Positions 24,223 through 32,395 of a stretch of 64,000 nucleotides of DNA are shown in pieces. Each line of letters starts with the position of its first letter. Within the stretch, counting starts at the first letter, position 1. Origin of the DNA: Actinomadura_C sp036008685 (GTDB lineage: Bacteria; Actinomycetota; Actinomycetes; Streptosporangiales; Streptosporangiaceae). Below the pieces are notes generated by a model. It made no database searches. It had not been told where the DNA came from and saw nothing but the letters and a program-made list of their open reading frames with translations. The stretch covers positions 62,001-126,000 of the forward strand of contig DASYNF010000147.1 in assembly GCA_036008685.1 (NCBI GenBank), written 5' to 3'. The translations under genes were made by a program, and so were the position numbers.

Positions 24223-26085
24223 TTAGCGGGCGAGCTGGGTGATGTCGCGGGCCGCGCCGGTGGAGGCGGAGGTCGCCATCGCGGCGTAGGCCTGCAGTGC
24301 CACGCTGACCGGCCGCTGCCGGTCGCGAGGGCGGTAGGAGCCCAGGTCGGCCAGGAGCTTCTCGCGGCGGGCCCGCAGCTCGTCCGCCGGCACGTCCAGC
24401 TCGAGGGATCGGCGGGGGATGTCGATGACGATCCGGTCGCCGTCCTCGACCAGCGCGATGATCCCGCCACTGGCCGCCTCGGGGGAGGCGTGGCCGATCG
24501 ACAGCCCGCTGGTGCCGCCGGAGAACCGGCCGTCGGTGATCAGCGCGCACGCCTTGCCGAGTCCTCGTCCCTTGAGGAAGCTCGTCGGGTAGAGCATCTC
24601 CTGCATGCCCGGGCCGCCCTTGGGGCCCTCGTAGCGGATGACCACCACATCGCCCGGCTTGACCCGGTCACCGAGGATGCCGTCGACGGCATCGTCCTGG
24701 CTCTCGAAGACCACGGCCGGACCGGCGAAGGTCCACAGCTCCTCCTCGACGCCGGCCGTCTTGACGATCGCGCCCTCCGGCGCGATGTTGCCGTACAGCA
24801 CCGCGAGCCCGCCGTCCTTGGTGTAGGCGTGCTCCACGTCCCGGACGCAGCCGGTGGCCCGGTCGGTGTCCAGCGTGTCCCAGCGGGCGCTCTGCGCGTA
24901 CGGCTGGGTGGTGCGGACCCCGCCCGGAGCGGCGTGGAAGAGCTCCACGGCCTCGGGGCGCACGTTCGGAGACCGGATGTCCCAGGCGTCCAGGAACTCG
25001 CGCAGCGACGGGCTGTGGACGGTGTGGACGTCGCGGTTCAGCATGCCGGCCCGGTCCAGCTCGCCCAGCAGCGCGGGGATGCCGCCGGCCCGGTGCGCGT
25101 CCTCGACGTGGTATTTCGCCGTGGCCGGGGCCAGCTTGCAGACGCACGGAATCCGGCGGGACAGCTCGTCGATCTCCTTGAGCCCGAAGTCGACGCCGGC
25201 CTCACGCGCCGCGGCGAGCAGGTGCAGGATCGTGTTGGTCGAACCGCCCATGGCGACGTCGAGGGCCATCGCGTTCTCGAAGGCCTCCCGCGTGGCGATG
25301 CTCAGCGGCAGCACCGACGCGTCGTCGTCCTCGTAGTAGCGCCGGGCGATGTCGACCACCAGCCGGCCGGCGTCCTCGAAGAGGTCCTTGCGGTCGGAGT
25401 GCGTGGCGAGCGTGGTGCCGTTGCCGGGCAGCGCCAACCCGATCGCCTCCATGAGGCAGTTCATCGAGTTGGCGGTGAACATCCCGGAGCACGAGCCGCA
25501 GGTCGGGCAGGCGTTCTCCTCCATCTCCAGGAGCGCGTCATCCGAGACGGACTCGTCCGCGGAGGCGATCATCGAGTCGATGAGGTCGAGCTTGCGGGTC
25601 GTCGTGACGGTCCCGTTCACGACCGTGACCTTGCCGGCCTCCATCGGGCCGCCCGACACGAAGACGGTCGGGATGTTCAGGCGCATCGCCGCGATGAACA
25701 TCCCTGGAGTGATCTTGTCGCAGTTGGACAGGCAGATCATTGCGTCGGCGCAGTGGGCGTTCACCATGTATTCGACGGCGTCGGCGATCAGCTCGCGGCT
25801 CGGCAGCGAATAGAGCATGCCGCCGTGGCCCATGGCGATGCCGTCGTCGACGGCGATGGTGTTGAACTCGCGGGGCACGCCGCCGCCCTGCTTGACCGCC
25901 GCGGCGACGACCTGCCCCACCTCGCGCAGGTGTACGTGACCCGGCACGAACTCGGTGAAGCTGTTGGCGACCGCGATGATCGGCTTGCCGAAGTCCTCGC
26001 GAGCGACGCCGGTGGCCCTGAGGAGGGCTCGGGCACCTGCCATGTTCCTGCCGTGCGTGACCGTACGTGACCTGAGCGGTGGCAT
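24223..26085 (-). CDS. ilvD: Dihydroxy-acid dehydratase
   Basis: A 620-residue enzyme of the long IlvD type. N-terminal RSRTVTHGRNMAGARALLRA is followed by the iron-sulphur ligands in CLSNCDKITPGM and CPTCGSCSGMFTANSM, and GKACALITDGRFSGGTSGLS is near the end. It converts 2,3-dihydroxy-3-methylbutanoate and its homologue to the keto acids of valine and isoleucine synthesis, using an Fe-S cluster. ATG 26085 follows GGGAG. It stands alone, away from other ilv genes, with about 140 bases to the next minus-strand gene, so it may have its own promoter. Confidence 0.97.
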   Translation of the reverse strand: MPPLRSRTVTHGRNMAGARALLRATGVAREDFGKPIIAVANSFTEFVPGHVHLREVGQVVAAAVKQGGGVPREFNTIAVDDGIAMGHGGMLYSLPSRELIADAVEYMVNAHCADAMICLSNCDKITPGMFIAAMRLNIPTVFVSGGPMEAGKVTVVNGTVTTTRKLDLIDSMIASADESVSDDALLEMEENACPTCGSCSGMFTANSMNCLMEAIGLALPGNGTTLATHSDRKDLFEDAGRLVVDIARRYYEDDDASVLPLSIATREAFENAMALDVAMGGSTNTILHLLAAAREAGVDFGLKEIDELSRRIPCVCKLAPATAKYHVEDAHRAGGIPALLGELDRAGMLNRDVHTVHSPSLREFLDAWDIRSPNVRPEAVELFHAAPGGVRTTQPYAQSARWDTLDTDRATGCVRDVEHAYTKDGGLAVLYGNIAPEGAIVKTAGVEEELWTFAGPAVVFESQDDAVDGILGDRVKPGDVVVIRYEGPKGGPGMQEMLYPTSFLKGRGLGKACALITDGRFSGGTSGLSIGHASPEAASGGIIALVEDGDRIVIDIPRRSLELDVPADELRARREKLLADLGSYRPRDRQRPVSVALQAYAAMATSASTGAARDITQLAR

Positions 26086-26224
26086 GGGGCTCTCCCAACT
26101 GAATGCTGTGCCCCTGATCGTACGGCCAGCCGGGGGATGATGAGACGAGGGTCCCAGCAGATGGACGGCATCACGGGCCGGCGGACCTGCCGCGCCGGCA
26201 CGCTCCCGGGCCTCGGCCCGCCCG

Positions 26225-27151
26225 TCAGCCGCTGTAGACCGGCGGGAGCGTCTGCTCCGCCGCACGCGCGATGCGCCGCACGTCCGTCTCGGTCAGGATC
26301 TTGGGCCGCCGGCGCAGATAGGACCTGGCCCGCCCGCCGGAGTAGACGTCCACGTCCCGCACGGTCATGACCTTCCAGGGGATGGTCGGGCCGTAGATCG
26401 CCACGGACGGCTGCACCGGGACCTCGAAACCGACCTGGGCGCTGAGCAGCCTGCTCGCCTGGCCGGCCTCCCAGCAGGCCTCGTCGAGCCGGTCCTTCTT
26501 GTTGAAGGGGCCGTGGAAGAGCTTGCGGTGGGAGAGCGTCCGCACCGGCAGGCGCTTGTCCCACTTCTCCGAGTCGATCGCGTAGACCCCGCTCGGGCCG
26601 ATGACCAGGTGGTCGATCTTTCCGTCGCTGACGCCCTCGTCGTCACGCGGCACGGCGCGGGCGTGCAGCACCTGCCAGCCGCTCTTCTCCAGGCCGCGCA
26701 GCTGCCGTTCGGTGCGGCGCTCGGCCGCCGAGGACTTGCGCCACGCGTCGACACTGGAGGTGGTCCGCGACTGCCGGACGCTGTCCGCGATCACCATGAT
26801 GACGGCGAAGGTGAAGCCGACCCGCAGGCTGAAGACGAGTGTGAAGACCAGCCCGACGAGGACGGCCACGCCGACGCGCCCGGCCCACCGCCGGACCCGC
26901 GGGTCGTTGACGAGGTCGCCATAGACCTGTTCGCCCGGGCGGCCGAACAGGCTCTGCGCGGGCTTGCCGCGAGAGGCCTTCCCCGGGATCTCCCGGCCCC
27001 TGCTCCGCGCCTTGTCCTGCGAGTCGTCCTGCGCCCTGTCCACTGCGCCGTCCTCCGCCTGGGCCTGGGTCCTCTTGCGCATTCTGTCCTGTGACCGGCC
27101 GTGTGCCGACTGGGCCCCCTGGCTCCTCGTGCCCCGTCCCATCATCGACAT
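26225..27151 (-). CDS. NERD-domain membrane protein
   Basis: A 308-residue protein. Residues 1-60 are highly charged (RSQ/RKR/DRAQDD), probably disordered. Residues about 95-125 hold one or two transmembrane helices (AVLVGLVFTLVFSL, GFTFAVIMVIADSV). From about 150 comes a nuclease-related (NERD) domain: GWQVLHARAVPRDDEGVSDG then KIDHLVIGPSGVYAIDSEKW, keeping the D...E/D-x-K-like catalytic elements. It may be a membrane-tethered nuclease. ATG 27151 follows CGGAGCG; an in-frame TTG at 27187 is less likely. Function unproven for the family. Confidence 0.85.
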   Translation of the reverse strand: MSMMGRGTRSQGAQSAHGRSQDRMRKRTQAQAEDGAVDRAQDDSQDKARSRGREIPGKASRGKPAQSLFGRPGEQVYGDLVNDPRVRRWAGRVGVAVLVGLVFTLVFSLRVGFTFAVIMVIADSVRQSRTTSSVDAWRKSSAAERRTERQLRGLEKSGWQVLHARAVPRDDEGVSDGKIDHLVIGPSGVYAIDSEKWDKRLPVRTLSHRKLFHGPFNKKDRLDEACWEAGQASRLLSAQVGFEVPVQPSVAIYGPTIPWKVMTVRDVDVYSGGRARSYLRRRPKILTETDVRRIARAAEQTLPPVYSG

Positions 27152-27336
27152 CAGTAACGCTCCGTATTCGTTCCCGGGAAGATTCAAGATCCTCTGTGCG
27201 CAGAGTAATCAACTGCTCCAGAGGCGCCTAGTGGTGTCAGGTTTATACTTTTGTCGCCTTGTCCGCGTGATTCATTGGCACCGCTGCTGGGTAAGTTATG
27301 TTCATCCCCGCCTTCGGCCCGGTGTCGGACCCACTT

Positions 27337-27365
27337 TTGATCCCTGGCCTCGCGGCGTCTACTGT
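27337..27365 (+). promoter_or_regulatory. Promoter of the amidase gene, probably leaderless
   Basis: TTGATC (27337-27342), a 17-base spacer and TACTGT (27360-27365) are followed after eight bases by the GTG start. Transcription would begin at or beside the start codon. There is no ribosome-binding site, consistent with a leaderless mRNA. Confidence 0.55.
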
Positions 27366-27373
27366 TCGCGGAT

Positions 27374-28804
27374 GTGACTGCTATCCACGACCTCACCGCG
27401 GTGCAACAGGCCGCGGCCGTGCGTAACCGCGAGCTTTCCCCCGTCGAGATCGTCGATCACTACCTCGCTCGTATCGACCGCGTCGGCGCCCAGGTCGGGG
27501 CCTACGTCAACGTGACCGGAGAGCTGGCGAGGGAGCAGGCGCGCAAGGCCGAGAGGACCGTGACGGAGGCCGCGGACCCGGCCGGGCTGCCGCCCCTGCT
27601 CGGCGTACCGGTTCCGGTGAAGGACCTCAACATGGTCCATGGCGTGCCGATCACCTTCGGCTCGACGGTGTTCGACGACCTCACGGGCTTCGCGGACGAC
27701 CATGTCGTGACGCTGCTGCGGGACGCGGGCTCGATCATGATCGGGAAGACGAACACGCCCGAGTTCGGGCTGCCCTGCTACACCGAGAACTCGGTGGCGC
27801 CGCCCGCCCGTACCCCCTGGGACCTGGGCCGCTCCGCGGGCGGGTCGAGTGGCGGGGCGGCCGCGGCCGTGGCCGCGGGGCTCGCCCCGGTGGCCCAGGG
27901 CAGTGACGGCGGAGGCTCCATCCGCATCCCGAGCAGCGTGTGCGGGCTCTTCGGCATCAAGCCGACCCGTGGCCTCGTCTCACAGGGCCCCGTCATCCCG
28001 GATCTGTTCGGCCTGTCGACCAACGGCCCGATCGCCCGAACGGTCCGGGACGCGGCCCTCCTTCTCGACGTCATGGCCGGGCGGATGCCGGGTGACCTGT
28101 ATCTCGCCCCGCCGCTCCCGGACGGCGAGACCTTCTCCGGCTACGCCGAGCGGGAGCCGGGGCGCCTGCGGATCGCCCGCACGATCGAGCCGGTGGTGCC
28201 GGGCGCCGAGGTGCATCCTGACTGCGTGGCCGCCTATGAGGAGGCGACCTCGCTGCTCGCCGGGCTCGGTCACGAGATCGTGGACGTGCCGCCCGCGTTC
28301 GGTCCGGACCTGGTGCCCATCTTCGAGACGCTGTGGGCCGTGATGGCCACGCTGACCCCGGTGGACCCGCTCCGGGAGGACCGGCTGCAGCCGCTGACCC
28401 GGTGGCTGCGCGACCGCGGCAACGGCGTGACGGCCCCCGCCCTGTTCGCCGCGCACGCGCAGCTCCAGGCGGCCCTGCGGGGAGCGTTCACCGCCATGGC
28501 CGAGTACGACGCGATTCTGCAGCCGACACTGGCGCAGCCGCCGGTGCCCATCGGCTACTTCCACGACGCCGAGCCGGCCGAGAACTTCGAGCGGCAGAAG
28601 CGGTTCACCCCCTTCACCTCGATCTACAACATCTCCGGCCAGCCCGCGGTCAACGTGCCGCTGCACTGGAGCGAGGAGGGCCTCCCGATCGGCGTGATGC
28701 TGGCCGGGCGGCTCGGCGGTGAGGGCACGCTCATCTCGCTGTCGGCACAGCTGGAGTCCGCATGTCCCTGGATCGGCCGCAAACCTCCGGTGTGGGACGC
28801 CTGA
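27374..28804 (+). CDS. Amidase (amidase signature family)
   Basis: A 476-residue cytosolic amidase. The catalytic Ser-cisSer-Lys elements are visible: K83 in VPVKDLN, RSAGGSSGGAAAAVAAG at 153-169, and GSDGGGSIRIPSS with S182 as the expected nucleophile. The C-terminal NISGQPAVNVPLHW also fits. It hydrolyses amides to acid and ammonia; the substrate is not predictable, and Glu-tRNA amidotransferase GatA is excluded by lack of gatC/gatB neighbours. GTG 27374 is the only start compatible with the promoter. Divergent from the NERD gene. Confidence 0.92.
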   Translation: MTAIHDLTAVQQAAAVRNRELSPVEIVDHYLARIDRVGAQVGAYVNVTGELAREQARKAERTVTEAADPAGLPPLLGVPVPVKDLNMVHGVPITFGSTVFDDLTGFADDHVVTLLRDAGSIMIGKTNTPEFGLPCYTENSVAPPARTPWDLGRSAGGSSGGAAAAVAAGLAPVAQGSDGGGSIRIPSSVCGLFGIKPTRGLVSQGPVIPDLFGLSTNGPIARTVRDAALLLDVMAGRMPGDLYLAPPLPDGETFSGYAEREPGRLRIARTIEPVVPGAEVHPDCVAAYEEATSLLAGLGHEIVDVPPAFGPDLVPIFETLWAVMATLTPVDPLREDRLQPLTRWLRDRGNGVTAPALFAAHAQLQAALRGAFTAMAEYDAILQPTLAQPPVPIGYFHDAEPAENFERQKRFTPFTSIYNISGQPAVNVPLHWSEEGLPIGVMLAGRLGGEGTLISLSAQLESACPWIGRKPPVWDA

Positions 28805-28880
28805 CCGGCCAGGAGCGCCGCGAGGTCACACCCCCGGACACGAGGGCGTGACCCGCCCGTGCGGGCGACCGGACCTTGAG

Positions 28881-28918
28881 GGCGGTAGGGGCGGTAACAG
28901 CGGTAGGACCGGTAGGAA
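28881..28918 (+). repeat. Short 9-bp imperfect tandem repeat before malQ
   Basis: Four near copies of GCGGTAGGG/ACGGTAGGA lie just upstream of the malQ start. It may simply be slipped DNA. It provides purine-rich sequence near the ribosome-binding position. Confidence 0.4.
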
Positions 28919-28932
28919 GGCATGGTGATGCC

Positions 28933-31200
28933 GTGACGGCCGTGAGAGCGGACGACGATCTGACCAGGCTGGCCCGGCACCACCGGGTCGCGACCGCCTA
29001 TACCGACTGGCGAGGGCACGAGGTCCAGGTGCCCCCGGGGACCATCAGGGCCGTGCTCGAGGCGCTCGGAGCCGAGGCGTCGGCCCCCGGCGCCGTCCGC
29101 GCCGAGCTCGCCCGGCTCGGGGAGGACTGGAGCACGCGGCTGCTGCCGCCCGTGGTGGTCCACGGGCCGGCGGCCCGGGACGGCCTCAGGCTCCCCGCGG
29201 CCGACCGGGTGTGGGTCGAGCTCGAGGCGGGCGGTGTCGTACCGCTGCTCGACGGTCCCTCCGGCCGCGGCCGTCACGAGGTCCTCGGCGTTGAACGGGC
29301 CGAGCGCCGCTACGACCTGCCGGCCGGCGTCCCGGAGGGGTGGCACCGCCTGCACGCCGAGCGCGGCGGCCGCCGGGAGAGCGCCGCGCTGCTCATCGCC
29401 CACAGCCCTCTGCCGGCGCCGCCCGGCCGGAACTGGGGCCTGATGGCCCAGCTCTACTCCGTGCGGTCACAGGTCTCATGGGGACTCGGGGATCTCGGTG
29501 ACCTGGCCGATCTGGCCTCGTGGAGCGGGAGCGACCTCGGCGCGGGCTTCGTGCTCGTCAATCCCCTGCACGCCGCCGAGCCGGCCCCCCCGATCAGCCC
29601 TTCCCCGTACTTCCCGATGAGCCGCCGCTTCGCGAGTCCGCTGTACCTGCGCGTCGAGGACCTCCCGGAGTTCTCCGCGGCCGGGCCGGCCGACCGCGCC
29701 CGGATCGATGCGCTCGCGGCGCCGCTGCGGGCCCGGAACCGTACGGCCGAGCCGCTGGACCGCGACGCCGTCTGGACGGCCAAGCGGGAGGCACTGGAGA
29801 TCCTCCACCGGCTCCCGCGGGGGGCCGCGGACCACGCGGACTTCGAGGCGTTCCGGGCGCGGGAGGGGGCGGCGCTGACCGCGTTCGCCACCTGGAGCGC
29901 CCTGGCCGAGCTGCACGGCCCCGACTGGCGGCGGTGGCCCGCGGAGCTGCGCGATCCGGCGTCACCGGCCGTGACCGCCGCGCGCGACCGGATCGCCGGC
30001 CCCATCGGCTTTCACGCCTGGCTGCAGTGGCGGCTCGACGGACAGCTCGGTGACGCGCAGCGCAGCGCCCGCGCGGCCGGGATGCCCATCGGCGTGGTGC
30101 ACGACCTCGCCGTCGGAGTCCATCCCGGGGGAGCGGACGCGTGGACCTATCAGGGGGTGTTCGCCGGTGGGATGCGTGTGGGGGCGCCGCCGGACGAGTT
30201 CACCCAGCGCGGGCAGGACTGGGGGCAGCCCCCGTGGCACCCCGGACGGCTGGCCGCCGCGGAGTACGGCCCGTACCGCGAGATGGTGAGCGCCGCGTTG
30301 CGGCACGGCGGAGGCCTGCGGCTCGACCACGCCATGCAACTCTCACGGCTCTGGTGGATCCCGGAGGGCGCGTCCCCGGACCAGGGCACCTATGTCGGCT
30401 ATGACCGCCAGACCCTCCTCGACATCCTCTGCTCGGAATGCGCCCGGGCCGGCGCGGTCCTCGTGGGCGAGGACCTGGGGGTCGTGGAGCCGGACTTCCG
30501 GGTGGAGCTCTCCGGCCGCGGCGCGTTCGGCACCTCGCTGCTCTGGTTCGAGCGCGACGCCGAAGGGGCGCCGCTGCCACCGGAGCGCTGGCGCGAACTG
30601 TGCCTGGCCACGGTCGGCACGCACGACATGCCCCCGGCCGCGGGGTTTCTGAGCGGAGACCACATCGAGCTGAGGGAGCGTCTCGGCCTGCTGGCCCGGC
30701 CGGCCGAGGAGGAGCGGGTCGATCACGAACGCCGGCTGGCGGACTGGATCCGGCTCCTCGCCGATCTCGGCCTGCTGGCCGAGCCGGCCGAGCCCTCCCG
30801 GCCGGAGGGGGACGCCGTCACGGAAGGCGCCGTCACCAAAGGCGCCGTCACCAAAGGCGCCGTCACCAAAGGCGCCGTCACGGAAGGCGCCGTCACGGAT
30901 TCGGGGTCCGGCCCGCCCGGCGGTGCGCCGGCCGATCGCGTCGTGACCGCGCTGCACGCCTTTCTGGCCCGTACCCCCGCGAAGCTCGTCGGGATCTCAC
31001 TCGCCGACGCGGTGGGGGAGCGGCGCACACAGAACCAGCCGGGTACGGCCGACGAATACCCCAACTGGCGGGTGCCGCTCACCGGCCCGGACGGCCGCCC
31101 GGTGCTCCTCGAGGACCTCCGAGGGGATCCCGGCGTCCTGGCCGCCCTGGCCCCCGTCATCGAGGCTCTGTCTCGCCCGCTCCCGTCAGTACGATCGTGA
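28933..31200 (+). CDS. malQ: 4-alpha-glucanotransferase
   Basis: A 755-residue GH77 amylomaltase with the N-terminal extension usual in actinobacteria. GH77 landmarks: GDLGDLADLASWSG, SPYFPMSRRFASPLYLRVED (20 residues), LRLDHAM for the nucleophile Asp, VGEDLGVVEP for the acid/base Glu, and VGTHDMP for the third acid. It transfers maltosyl units between glucans in glycogen and maltodextrin metabolism. Near residue 640 lies a Gly-Ala-Val-Thr-Lys/Glu repeat, absent from typical family members and encoded by 15-bp tandem repeats. GTG 28933 begins MTAVRADDDLTRLARHH. Its 3' end overlaps the convergent minus-strand gene by 44 bases. Confidence 0.93.
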   Translation: MTAVRADDDLTRLARHHRVATAYTDWRGHEVQVPPGTIRAVLEALGAEASAPGAVRAELARLGEDWSTRLLPPVVVHGPAARDGLRLPAADRVWVELEAGGVVPLLDGPSGRGRHEVLGVERAERRYDLPAGVPEGWHRLHAERGGRRESAALLIAHSPLPAPPGRNWGLMAQLYSVRSQVSWGLGDLGDLADLASWSGSDLGAGFVLVNPLHAAEPAPPISPSPYFPMSRRFASPLYLRVEDLPEFSAAGPADRARIDALAAPLRARNRTAEPLDRDAVWTAKREALEILHRLPRGAADHADFEAFRAREGAALTAFATWSALAELHGPDWRRWPAELRDPASPAVTAARDRIAGPIGFHAWLQWRLDGQLGDAQRSARAAGMPIGVVHDLAVGVHPGGADAWTYQGVFAGGMRVGAPPDEFTQRGQDWGQPPWHPGRLAAAEYGPYREMVSAALRHGGGLRLDHAMQLSRLWWIPEGASPDQGTYVGYDRQTLLDILCSECARAGAVLVGEDLGVVEPDFRVELSGRGAFGTSLLWFERDAEGAPLPPERWRELCLATVGTHDMPPAAGFLSGDHIELRERLGLLARPAEEERVDHERRLADWIRLLADLGLLAEPAEPSRPEGDAVTEGAVTKGAVTKGAVTKGAVTEGAVTDSGSGPPGGAPADRVVTALHAFLARTPAKLVGISLADAVGERRTQNQPGTADEYPNWRVPLTGPDGRPVLLEDLRGDPGVLAALAPVIEALSRPLPSVRS
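30811..30898 (+). repeat. 15-bp tandem repeat within malQ
   Basis: Six copies of GGCGCCGTCACCAAA/GGA, in frame, encode G-A-V-T-K or G-A-V-T-E units. The three central copies are identical, which indicates recent expansion. The insert lies in a surface linker between the catalytic region and the C-terminal helices. Confidence 0.88.
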
Positions 31201-32170
31201 TCTCGACCGCGACGTCGTGCAGGAGCGTGTCCGGCGTGATCGGAGCCGCGGCGATCTCCGAGAAGAGCCGGGGCAGGCCGGGGAGCGGGAATGGGATCTC
31301 GTACCCGTCGGTGCCGTCCTCGCCGGCCTCGGGAGGGGTGAGCTCGATCTCATGGCGTTCCAGGGAGATCCGGGTCCGTTCCCAGGCGTCCAGCAGTTCT
31401 TCCGGCGACGGCACGCCGAAGCCGTGTCCCACGGGGGCGGCGTGCCTCAGCCGTACGAGCGCGCTGTCGGCGAACTCCTGTGCGAGCCGGCATCGGTGGC
31501 TCAGCCGGGACCGCTCCTTGGGGGACAGCCGGGTCACGACGGTGCAGGGCGTCCGGCACTCGGCGGCGCAGACCGCGAGAGCCTGGGCGGTGTGGCTGTG
31601 CAGCCGGTCGAGATAGGCTCGCCAGCCCGTCGCCGGCTCACCCGCCACGCGTAGCGCCCGGCCCGCGGCGGAGCGCTCCGGCCGGGTGTGGTCGCAGTGG
31701 CGCTGTCCCTGTTCCTGTACGGTCCCGAACCGGCTCCCCGGACCGGCGACGGACGCCGGCAGCAGGGCCGGATCGCCCGCGTGTCCCAGCACCGGCTCCC
31801 AGGCGAGCAACGGGAGGTATTCGGCCGCGATGTGCACGGCCGCCACCAGCGCGGCCATCTCCCGGCGGTGCCAGCGGACCCGGATGACCTCGAGCAGGAG
31901 GGCGTAGGTGGGCCGGAGGGTGGCGAGTGCGCCCCGTGGCTGTTCACGAGGGGTCTGTGGCATCCGGCTGGCCCGGGCCCGCGCGAGCAGCCGGCGGGAC
32001 ACACCAGGGCCCTCGGGGGTGCCGAAGTCCTCGGCGTCCAGGTCCAGGACACGCTGACCGAACGAGCAGAGCCCCTGCACGCCCGGTGTGCCGTCCGCGG
32101 CAAGGGCGGCGACGTCACCGAACGCGTGCCGCCGGGCGAGCGCGACCAGGACCTCCCGAGCTGTCTCCAT
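31157..32170 (-). CDS. Uncharacterised 337-residue actinobacterial protein
   Basis: I do not recognise a domain. The protein starts METAREVLVALARRHAFGDV, is mostly helical by composition, has a central QGQRHCDHTRPERS and CAAECRTPCTVVTRLSPKER (a Cys/His-containing stretch), and ends with TLLHDVAVEITIVLTG. There is no signal peptide or membrane helix. Third-position GC is high throughout and the ATG at 32170 is clear, so it is a real gene. Its 3' end overlaps the malQ end by 44 bases on the opposite strand. Upstream, ACACA-G-TGTGT at about 32182-32192 is a small palindrome that may be its operator. Confidence 0.72.
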   Translation of the reverse strand: METAREVLVALARRHAFGDVAALAADGTPGVQGLCSFGQRVLDLDAEDFGTPEGPGVSRRLLARARASRMPQTPREQPRGALATLRPTYALLLEVIRVRWHRREMAALVAAVHIAAEYLPLLAWEPVLGHAGDPALLPASVAGPGSRFGTVQEQGQRHCDHTRPERSAAGRALRVAGEPATGWRAYLDRLHSHTAQALAVCAAECRTPCTVVTRLSPKERSRLSHRCRLAQEFADSALVRLRHAAPVGHGFGVPSPEELLDAWERTRISLERHEIELTPPEAGEDGTDGYEIPFPLPGLPRLFSEIAAAPITPDTLLHDVAVEITIVLTGAGETEPR

Positions 32171-32299
32171 TCGACGACTTTGACACAGTGTGTGTTTGCT
32201 GAATCAGACGTGCGCGGAAAACTTCCGCATGATCACGTCCATCCTCGTGGCGCGGGCGTACCCCGGCCGCCGGGGATCCGGGGGTCCGGGGGGCCCGAA

Positions 32300-32345
32300 C
32301 GACTGCGAGATCACGCCCGGGAACGTGGGCGTGATCTCGCAGTCG
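32300..32345. terminator. 19-bp stem terminator downstream of pepN, built from inverted copies of the short dispersed repeat
   Basis: GACTGCGAGATCACGCCC (32301-32318) pairs perfectly with GGGCGTGATCTCGCAGTC (32327-32344), plus one closing C-G pair, around an 8-base loop. It lies 50 bases after the pepN stop. Each arm resembles the short repeat seen at 668 and 15764. Confidence 0.8.
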
Positions 32346-32395
32346 GTCGCCATCCGCGCTCGCCCGCGTGCGGGCGGGTCGCGCGGCCGGGTGGG

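Noticed and set aside
27184..27396. A 70-codon minus-strand frame in the NERD/amidase intergenic region
   Set aside because: It covers the amidase promoter and start and lacks GC-rich third positions and a ribosome-binding site.
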